A program made the translations under genes and the position numbers. The notes beneath the pieces were generated by a model. That model did no database searches. It was given only the letters and a program-made list of their open reading frames with translations, and was not told the DNA's origin. Of a DNA stretch of 6,290 nucleotides, positions 1 to 5,864 are shown piece by piece (the first letter of the stretch is position 1; every line of letters begins with the position of its first letter). This stretch comes from Porticoccaceae bacterium (lineage in GTDB: Bacteria > Pseudomonadota > Gammaproteobacteria > Pseudomonadales > Porticoccaceae), in the NCBI GenBank assembly GCA_019090225.1, contig JAHRWI010000316.1:1-6290 (forward strand), given 5' to 3'.

Positions 1-1107
1 CCCGATCATGGCATCAACATCATCGGATTTTAATTTCAACACTCGTCGATACGCCTCTTCAGCCGCCTCTAAATCACCTCGTTGAAGCGCCCGCTCAATG
101 ACATGCCGCTCTCGCAAAGCCGGATCGAGCATCGGCTTTTTATGAATTTTAATACCGGCAGCCGTCGGTTCAGCACCATATCCTAACCGGTCGGGGTCAG
201 TTTTATTACCAAAGCTTGCAGACCTAAAATCCTCCTGCGTAGCCGTTTGCCCGTCGGTTTGGCTGGCTACCTGCGGTTTTATGCTGGATGGTAGCGCGCC
301 AGTCGATCCCCCAATTTTTACATCAATAGCCCTGTGATCTACCGCCTCTATCTCAGAACTCCCATTTGAACTACTGACGTTTATGGAAGAAGATTTCGCT
401 GTTTGATGCATAGAGCTTCCTGGCAAAGCAGAGTCCTCTGGTTGCTGCGCACTTTTAAGATTAGTCGATACGAGCTCAGTGTTGGCTACCCCCATGGATG
501 CCTTAAAATCTTGATTTAGAGCCCCCTCCTCCAGCTCCCCCGGTAGATGCGCCAGTGGAGTGCTGTCATCAGACCAGTCACCGTTTAGATACAACACTGC
601 CCCTATCACGCCAATAAAAACAAGAAGAACAAGCGCAATCGGAATCCCGTATTTAACTATCAGGCTCGGCCTTGCCCGGTTTTGAAAGACATTTGCGGCC
701 TGACCAGCACCCTGCTTATCAGGCAGATGCATTGTCCGATCCTGGTGCCCTGCCGTGTGCCGACTCTGATTCGAAAAACTTCCTTCAGTAAGAGCGGTCA
801 GCTCGATCGACACCTTATCCGTAACTGCATCACTTTGTGCAACGTCAAACTCTTGAGTTGCTTCTTCAACAGAGCTTCCAGCAGAAGCCTTTGTGCCCTG
901 GGCATTACCCACAGAATCGGAATCAGTGGCAACAGAACTATCAACATTGCTATTTTGGGACTCTGGCTCAAATTCAAGATTTGGCTGCGGCTCTGGATCA
1001 AGATCTAAAGTAAGCCTGTCTTCCTCAGAAGAAGCTGGCTCGACAACCTTCTCTGCCTTCTTTCGGTCTTTTGCCGCCTCTTTAAGGGCGTCCAACAATA
1101 GGCTCAC
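1..1107 (-). CDS. TPR-containing single-pass membrane protein, MshN-like (C-terminus cut by window edge)
   Basis: An open frame of 369 codons with no stop runs to the left edge. It begins at GTG, six bases after the secretin stop. The start VSLLLDALKEAAKDRKKA resembles the short amphipathic N-terminus of TPR proteins found next to type IV pilus and type II secretion genes, which supports this start. Residues about 21-100 are acidic and Ser/Pro-rich. A hydrophobic segment at about 149-174 (Ile, Val, Leu, Gly) is the only membrane helix. Residues about 177-325 form a polar Ser/Gly/Gln-rich linker. From about residue 334 the sequence becomes helical and TPR-like (RHVIERALQRGDLEAAEEAY, then RRVLKLKSDDVDAMIG), ending mid-domain. 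The inferred topology is a cytoplasmic N-terminus with a periplasmic linker and TPRs. The inferred role is an inner-membrane assembly factor working with the secretin, as MshN does in the MSHA pilus. Only the TPR and membrane architecture is clear; the MshN identity is inferred from context. Confidence 0.75.
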   Translation of the reverse strand, partial: MSLLLDALKEAAKDRKKAEKVVEPASSEEDRLTLDLDPEPQPNLEFEPESQNSNVDSSVATDSDSVGNAQGTKASAGSSVEEATQEFDVAQSDAVTDKVSIELTALTEGSFSNQSRHTAGHQDRTMHLPDKQGAGQAANVFQNRARPSLIVKYGIPIALVLLVFIGVIGAVLYLNGDWSDDSTPLAHLPGELEEGALNQDFKASMGVANTELVSTNLKSAQQPEDSALPGSSMHQTAKSSSINVSSSNGSSEIEAVDHRAIDVKIGGSTGALPSSIKPQVASQTDGQTATQEDFRSASFGNKTDPDRLGYGAEPTAAGIKIHKKPMLDPALRERHVIERALQRGDLEAAEEAYRRVLKLKSDDVDAMIG

Positions 1108-1113
1108 TGGCTT

Positions 1114-2790
1114 TTACTCAGTTGTTGCACTGTCATGCCCCGCTATATTTTCAGGCAAATATTTTTGATAAGAACCTAACTCTTTGCTCGCCAGGCTCGC
1201 ATACTTAATGACCGTTGGTCGTATAAAAACAATCAACTCCGATTTGGAATAGCTATTGTTACGATAGGTAAACAGATCGCCAATATAAGGGAGCTGCGAA
1301 AGCCCTGGCACACCCGATGTATCTGCCTCGTGCTGATCCTGCATCAAACCACCAATAATAGCTGTGTTGCCGCTGTCTATTTGCATCACTGATTCCATTT
1401 CTCGAACAGAAATCTCAGGGATCAAACTCACCGTATTACTCGTAGCCAACGCTGGGTTGGGGTCTGTAACGAATCGCAAAACTCTTGAAATAGTGGGACG
1501 AACACTTAGCGTTACAGTATCGACTGCCGATATCTGCGGGGTGACACTCATGACCAGTCCCACTGGCACACTATGAATGTCAGATGTAAAGGTTCTGTTG
1601 ACAAAATTGTCCTGGACGTCTTCTTCTACATCAATCGTAAAATAAATCAGGTTATCTACGACTTTTAATAGTGCGGTCTGGTTGTTTAATACCATTAGCT
1701 TGGGCGTGGACAACACCTTCGCATTGCCAAATTCACTCAACATATTCAAAGTAGCATTGATGTCATGCTTGCCTGAACCTCTGTAGGTGACGGTCGAGAC
1801 CGGTGCGCTAGTGAGATTGGCACCGAGTAAGCTTTGGCTAAAGTTGAGACCGCTTGCGCCGCTCTGGATCACTCGTGACCAATCCACCCCTGCCTGAAAG
1901 TCATCATTGAGTTCCACCTCGATAATACTTGCTTCGATCAACACCTGACGCTTGGCACCATCAACCACCTCATCCAGAAATATCTGTATCTCCTGGTGTT
2001 TTTTTTGCGTTGCTTTGATAGTCAGAGTGCCACTTTCAGCATTCACAATGATGCTGTTTTCCACATTTTTCGCTTGCTCTAATCCTGCACTCTCATCACC
2101 TTCATCCCCACCTCCATCGCCAGGCAAAACCGACTGGGTACTATCGCCGCCATACACAATTGCTTGAATATTCTGCACTAACGTTTGCCAAAAATGATTG
2201 CCTGACACGTTTTCAATGACTGTTGATGAATTATTGTTCCCACTCCCACCAGCACTTGACCCACCTTCTACCGCCCCGACGCCAGTGGTCGCCACCTCTG
2301 TCGATATCGATACTAAAGAGTGGCTCGACCTATCCATATTCAGGTAATCCACATCGTAGTGAACAAAATATGGCCGATCTTTTTCTATAACTAAAACATT
2401 ATTTATAACGCTATAACGAATATCTGTTAGCACAATTATGCGGTCAAGAATCTGGAACAGGGTTTGATCTACCGCGTTCAAGGTAACGCGCCCCTCAATG
2501 TCTGATGCCACATCTATATCTACTGCCGCATCCCTGCTCAGAGCAAACAACAAGCCACGCAAATCGACATCGTTTACCACGACGGAATAAACTTCCTCCT
2601 CGCCTGCCTGGGAACCAATGTACTGCAAGGTAGGACTTAGTACTGGCGCCGGAATCTCTCTCGCAGCGGCATCCGTTTCACTATTGTTATTAATATGCTG
2701 TTCGGAAATTTTGGTCGGTGGTGACGCGCAAGCTAACAGGAGAATTGATGACAGAATGACAATTCTGCCTATTGCTCTTATTTTGATCAT
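1114..2790 (-). CDS. mshL: Secretin lipoprotein of an MSHA-type type IV pilus (MshL-like)
   Basis: A 558-residue outer-membrane secretin that would form the channel through which a pilus is extruded; the length fits MshL proteins. The N-terminus is a lipoprotein signal: hydrophobic residues 10-20, lipobox LLLAC, with Cys21 as the lipidated residue. Residues about 69-120 are an STN/secretin N0 domain (VVNDVDLRGLLFALSRDA...VTLNAVDQTLFQILDRI). Residues about 140-280 are a secretin_N-like region with two flexible inserts: a Gly/Ser/Asn run at about 170-190 and a Gly/Asp/Glu run at about 222-237. The secretin core starts at RQVLIEASIIEVELNDDF (281-298). It continues through KVLSTPKLMVLNNQTA (358-373) and ends with the family signature VPGLSQLPYIGDLF (494-507) and LIVFIRPTVI (519-528). 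A stop codon two codons upstream fixes the start. The upstream bases are AT-rich with no clear Shine-Dalgarno. PilQ or GspD are less likely given the size and the lipoprotein signal; MshL versus another MSHA/T2SS-like secretin is not fully resolved. Confidence 0.85.
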   Translation of the reverse strand: MIKIRAIGRIVILSSILLLACASPPTKISEQHINNNSETDAAAREIPAPVLSPTLQYIGSQAGEEEVYSVVVNDVDLRGLLFALSRDAAVDIDVASDIEGRVTLNAVDQTLFQILDRIIVLTDIRYSVINNVLVIEKDRPYFVHYDVDYLNMDRSSHSLVSISTEVATTGVGAVEGGSSAGGSGNNNSSTVIENVSGNHFWQTLVQNIQAIVYGGDSTQSVLPGDGGGDEGDESAGLEQAKNVENSIIVNAESGTLTIKATQKKHQEIQIFLDEVVDGAKRQVLIEASIIEVELNDDFQAGVDWSRVIQSGASGLNFSQSLLGANLTSAPVSTVTYRGSGKHDINATLNMLSEFGNAKVLSTPKLMVLNNQTALLKVVDNLIYFTIDVEEDVQDNFVNRTFTSDIHSVPVGLVMSVTPQISAVDTVTLSVRPTISRVLRFVTDPNPALATSNTVSLIPEISVREMESVMQIDSGNTAIIGGLMQDQHEADTSGVPGLSQLPYIGDLFTYRNNSYSKSELIVFIRPTVIKYASLASKELGSYQKYLPENIAGHDSATTE

Positions 2791-3141
2791 ATTTTAATCA
2801 ATTTTTGAATTAGACAGGCCAAGACCTTACCATATCATCCTAAAGTAATACATTAATTTTACACCGGTAATTCTCGAGAATTATGAGGGTTGCGACTCAA
2901 ATATAAGCCATAATTAATCCCGAATCATGAGCCTCAGAGTCAATGGCCCTAATACCGCTAATAAACATATTGAAAGCTGTGTCGTATCGGTTGAAATAAG
3001 CAATTGGCGTATCGTGTTCATTGATTACGAGGCAGTAGGATCGGGTCTAGAAAAGATGCTATTGCGTTACGCAGTTTAGACCTCAAATTTGAACCCCAGA
3101 TTTCCCTACATTCCTAAGCCATAAGCCACGAACAAGTACCC
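2791..3141. other. Intergenic region without a convincing gene
   Basis: These 351 bp separate the crotonase stop from the secretin start, both genes being on the minus strand. The only open stretches are short: a plus-strand ATG frame at 2927-3079 (50 residues) and a minus-strand frame without an early start at 3046-2897 (49 residues). Neither has a Shine-Dalgarno or a family motif I recognise. The secretin promoter should lie in the AT-rich 2791-2870 part, but I see no box pair good enough to assign. No GC-rich hairpin followed by T residues was found after the crotonase stop. The clearest element is the palindrome at 2868-2883. Confidence 0.6.
2868..2883. promoter_or_regulatory. Perfect 16-bp palindrome upstream of the secretin gene (candidate operator)
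   Basis: TAATTCTCGAGAATTA is identical to its own reverse complement over all 16 bases. It lies 77 bp upstream of the secretin start codon, a usual place for a transcription-factor dimer site. It is AT-rich with no spacer, so it does not look like an RNA terminator stem. The binding protein is unknown. The symmetry is seen directly; the operator role is inferred. Confidence 0.35.
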
Positions 3142-3981
3142 CTAAGCATTCTTAAAATCAGGCCGACGCTTCTCAGAAAACGCCAGCGGCCCTTCAATAC
3201 TGTCGGCCATGCCCTGCAAGTTTTTCTCCAGCGCTGTGCCAAAACGTAAAGAATCTCGCGGGTCCATATAAGCACCTCGATAAACCATTTCTTTATTATT
3301 GCTCACCGAGCGCGGCCCCATATCGAGCATTCTGTCAGCATAGCCCATGGCCATCTCCATAAGTTTTTCTTTTGGCACGATGGCTTGTGCCCAGCCAATA
3401 TCGTAGCAGCGCTGGGCGTCGTATTTTGTGTCGCCCCACATGGTCAGCTCCATGGCACAGCCCAGGGGCATTTGCCGTGTGAGTGGAGCCATCCATGCCG
3501 CACCGGGCATATTCCAGCGGGTTTCGGCGATACCGACTTTGGCATGGTCGGCCATAATCCTGATATCGCATTGCATAGCCATCATAAAGCCACCGGCGAT
3601 AGCATAGCCGTTGATGGCGGCAATGGTCGGCTTCCACAGATTAAGAGATTCAGACATATTGAAGAAACCTAAACGCCCCATAGTCCGGCTCGGTTTGGCT
3701 TTTCCATCGGTGGCCTCAGCGTGAGACTCACTGGTTTCAATCAGATCTGCGCCGGTACAAAAGGCTTTATCCCCGGCGCCGGTGATCACCATCACCCTGG
3801 CGTTGCGGTCATCACGATAGGCTTCGAGCGCTTCGGTTATATCGCCAGCCATACCGTCACCCATGGCATTCATGCGGTGAGGGCGATTCATGGTCAGGAC
3901 CCAGATTTTGCCTTCGGCATGTTTTTCGACGAGGACAACGTCGCCTTCCTGTTTCGAATTTCTATCGAGTTTTTCTGACAT
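3142..3981 (-). CDS. Enoyl-CoA hydratase/isomerase family protein (crotonase fold)
   Basis: A 279-residue protein of the crotonase superfamily, typical length, predicted cytosolic. It acts on CoA thioesters, probably hydrating or isomerising a 2,3-enoyl-CoA. Visible landmarks are the N-terminal strand WVLTMNRPHRMNAM (27-40), the first oxyanion-hole segment ITGAGDKAFCTGADL (66-80) and the second IAAINGYAIAGGF (120-132). By alignment with rat mitochondrial crotonase, its two catalytic glutamates (Glu144 and Glu164) fall at Glu153 (GIAETRWNMPG) and Glu178 (CAMELTMWG). Both are present, which favours hydratase activity. A longer polar loop lies at about 82-100 (SETSESHAEATDGKAKPSR region). The start is supported by TAGG eight bases before the ATG. 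The gene is divergent from the carboxylase genes across a 272-bp spacer and may work in the same catabolic route, for example as a glutaconyl-CoA-type hydratase, but the substrate cannot be read from the sequence. Confidence 0.85.
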   Translation of the reverse strand: MSEKLDRNSKQEGDVVLVEKHAEGKIWVLTMNRPHRMNAMGDGMAGDITEALEAYRDDRNARVMVITGAGDKAFCTGADLIETSESHAEATDGKAKPSRTMGRLGFFNMSESLNLWKPTIAAINGYAIAGGFMMAMQCDIRIMADHAKVGIAETRWNMPGAAWMAPLTRQMPLGCAMELTMWGDTKYDAQRCYDIGWAQAIVPKEKLMEMAMGYADRMLDMGPRSVSNNKEMVYRGAYMDPRDSLRFGTALEKNLQGMADSIEGPLAFSEKRRPDFKNA

Positions 3982-4022
3982 GTTTTTTACCTACGTTTGG
4001 GGTTGGTTTAGTCTTCGTTCCA

Positions 4023-4051
4023 ATATTCCCGGTTTTTAGTTCATCTATCAA
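4023..4051 (-). promoter_or_regulatory. Candidate promoter of the crotonase gene
   Basis: On the minus strand, TTGATA (4051-4046, five of six to the -35 consensus) is followed after exactly 17 bases by GAATAT (4028-4023), a weak -10. Transcription would start near 4016 and leave a leader of about 35 bases that includes the TAGG ribosome site. The -35 box sits in the centre of the inverted repeat at 4041-4058. The weak -10 keeps this tentative. Confidence 0.3.
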
Positions 4052-4058
4052 TAGATGA
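4041..4058. promoter_or_regulatory. Perfect inverted repeat in the divergent spacer (candidate operator)
   Basis: TCATCTATCAATAGATGA has 8-base arms that are exact reverse complements around a 2-base centre. It lies 60 bp from the crotonase start and about 195 bp from the carboxylase start, and it covers the candidate crotonase -35 box. That arrangement fits repression by a dimeric regulator such as a TetR- or MerR-family protein; these families commonly control acyl-CoA catabolism (AtuR and LiuR are examples). No regulator gene is in the window. The repeat is seen directly; the role is inferred. Confidence 0.45.
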
Positions 4059-4253
4059 CTGACACTCCATACCAACAGATAAGATTGCGGGTTAGCAACA
4101 TCGAATTTATTACCGCCTCAACTATCGAGGCAAGCTGCGCCACATTGAATTCAAGGGCTATTTTTGGTAGATTCTGCGCCCGCTTGAAGCGCCTTCACGC
4201 CTGCTGAATGTTGGGCTTGCACCTTACTTTTTACGATAATTTAGAGAGCTTGT

Positions 4254-5855
4254 ATGAGCCGAATTCAGTCCAGTGTCAACACCCGCTCGGAAACCTATCG
4301 GGAGAATCAAAGCCACTACGAAACCCTGTTAACCCGCCTGCGGGGTAACCTTGAGGAGGCGGCGACGGGGATTCGCGAAAAGCTTATCGTACGGCACCGG
4401 GAGCGCGGCAAGATGCTACCCCGGGAGCGGGTTGATCGGCTGATTGATCCACACACGCCGTTTCTGGAATTATCACCGCTAGCGGCCCACGGACTGTATA
4501 AGAATGAAGTTCCCTCGGCGGGTATCGTCACGGGCATCGGTCAGATCTGCGGTATTCAGTGCATGATCATTGCTAATGACGCCACGGTAAAAGGCGGTTC
4601 GTTTTTCCACGAGACCGTTAAAAAGCATGTCCGCGCCCAGGAGATCGCAGAGCAAAATCGTTTGCCCTGTATTTATCTGGTCGATTGCGGTGGCGCTTAT
4701 TTACCTGAGCAGGATCGCGTCTTTCCCGACAAAGAACACTTTGGTAATACCTTCTATCGCCAGTGCAATATGTCTGCTCAGGGCATCCCCCAGCTCTCTG
4801 CGGTGTTTGGCGGCTGTACGGCGGGCGGTGCTTATATTCCCGCGCTATCTGACGAAAATATTACGGTCAAGGGCAATGCCCGCATTCATCTGGGTGGGCC
4901 GTCCATCGTAAAAGTTGCTATCAATGAAGAGGTCGATGGCGAGACCCTGGGTGGTGCCGAGATGCACAGCAAGGTCTCCGGGGTCAGTGATTATCTGGTT
5001 GAAAACGAGGCCGAAGCTTTAGCCCGCCTGCGAGAGATCGTCAGCAAATTAAACTGGCCGACCCGCTGTTATGCCGATGTTAAACCGGTTAAACCGCCCC
5101 GTTATAGCCCCGAAGAAATTCCGGGGGTTATTAGCGCCAATCCGAAAATCCCCTACGACGTGCGAGAGATTATTGCCCGCATGGTGGACGACAGCGAATT
5201 CCATGAGTTCAAACCCCTCTATGGCGATACCCTGATTTGCGGCACCGCCCATATTCACGGTTATCCGGTGGGCCTGCTCGGCAACAATGGCGCGCTGTTT
5301 TCTGAATCCTCGTTAAAAGGCGCGCACTTTATTGAGTTGTGTAATCAGCGCAATACGCCGCTGTTATTCCTCCACAACATTACCGGTTTTATGGTCGGCA
5401 CCGAGGCCGAGCGCGGTGGCATCGCTAAAAACAGTGCAAAAATGGTCTACGCCCAGGCCACTTCTCGGGTGGCTAAATTTTCGGTCATCGTCGGCGGCTC
5501 TTATGGCGCCGGCAATTACGGTATGGCCGGGCGCGGTTTCTGGCCGAACTTTTTGTTTAGCTGGCCCTCTGCCAGTTGCGCGACCATGAGTGCAGATATC
5601 GCCAGCAATGTGATGCTGGAGTTGCGCCGCAGCAGCATCAAGGCCGGTGCAGCTACTCAGGAAGAATTACAGGAAATTGAAGACGGCGTGCGCGCTCAAT
5701 ACGGCGAGCAAAGTGATCCTTACTACGCCACTGCCCGCCTCTGGGACGACGGTATTATCGAACCAGCGGACACCCGCGACATTCTCGGCCTGTGCCTCGC
5801 CCTGGCCGCCTGCCAACCACCGAGCACGGGGCCATCTCCCGTGTTTCGCATGTAA
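4254..5855 (+). CDS. Acyl-CoA carboxylase carboxyltransferase (beta) subunit, methylcrotonyl-/geranyl-CoA carboxylase type
   Basis: A 533-residue carboxyltransferase that moves the carboxyl group from carboxybiotin on the alpha subunit to an acyl-CoA; usual length for MCC/GCC beta subunits. The N-terminus IQSSVNTRSETYRENQ and RERGKMLPRERVDRLIDP (50-67) match the family. The N-terminal half carries CIYLVDCGGAYLPEQDRVFP (139-158), MSAQGIPQ (173-180) and the oxyanion-hole loop GGCTAGGAYIPALSDEN (186-202), then LGGAEMHSKVSGVSDY (232-247). The C-terminal half carries HNITGFMVGTEAERGGIAK (374-392) and the second oxyanion loop VGGSYGAGNYGM (413-424). It ends with DPYYATARLWDDGIIEPADT (488-507) and the C-terminal FRM common in the family. 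AGAGAG five bases before the ATG supports the start. Two normally conserved stretches differ: GSFFHET (114-120) replaces the usual GTYYPIT, and MSADIASNV (445-453) replaces the usual MGGEQAA region. Methylcrotonyl-CoA is plausible, but the substrate is uncertain. Confidence 0.88.
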   Translation: MSRIQSSVNTRSETYRENQSHYETLLTRLRGNLEEAATGIREKLIVRHRERGKMLPRERVDRLIDPHTPFLELSPLAAHGLYKNEVPSAGIVTGIGQICGIQCMIIANDATVKGGSFFHETVKKHVRAQEIAEQNRLPCIYLVDCGGAYLPEQDRVFPDKEHFGNTFYRQCNMSAQGIPQLSAVFGGCTAGGAYIPALSDENITVKGNARIHLGGPSIVKVAINEEVDGETLGGAEMHSKVSGVSDYLVENEAEALARLREIVSKLNWPTRCYADVKPVKPPRYSPEEIPGVISANPKIPYDVREIIARMVDDSEFHEFKPLYGDTLICGTAHIHGYPVGLLGNNGALFSESSLKGAHFIELCNQRNTPLLFLHNITGFMVGTEAERGGIAKNSAKMVYAQATSRVAKFSVIVGGSYGAGNYGMAGRGFWPNFLFSWPSASCATMSADIASNVMLELRRSSIKAGAATQEELQEIEDGVRAQYGEQSDPYYATARLWDDGIIEPADTRDILGLCLALAACQPPSTGPSPVFRM

Positions 5856-5859
5856 GGGG
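5854..5859 (+). promoter_or_regulatory. Ribosome binding site of the biotin carboxylase gene
   Basis: AAGGGG overlaps the TAA stop of the beta subunit gene and lies 5 bases before the first and 8 before the second of two adjacent ATG codons (5865, 5868). This is the strongest Shine-Dalgarno in the window. It shows that the alpha subunit is translated from the same message. The spacing slightly favours the second ATG. Confidence 0.6.
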
Positions 5860-5864
5860 CAGCA

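Noticed and set aside
682..1168. Plus-strand and short minus-strand open frames over the TPR-protein gene
   Set aside because: They are antisense or frame-shifted to a long continuous minus-strand gene with a membrane segment and TPR region, and have no motifs or ribosome sites.
3083..3092. 10-bp palindrome TCAAATTTGA, and a 7-bp tandem repeat TAAGCCA near 3115-3128
   Set aside because: They are short and chance-level, with no T-tract or GC-rich stem to suggest a terminator.
3335..3978. Other-frame open frames over the crotonase gene
   Set aside because: They are shadows of a gene with clear crotonase motifs; none shows its own family features.
4145..4154. 10-bp palindrome TTGAATTCAA, and a 5+5-bp inverted repeat at 4185-4197
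   Set aside because: Both are short enough to be expected by chance and have no supporting promoter context.
4211..4240. Possible carboxylase promoter: TTGGGC, 18 bases, GATAAT
   Set aside because: The -10 is good, but the -35 is weak and the start point would fall inside the Shine-Dalgarno, leaving only about 7 bases of leader.
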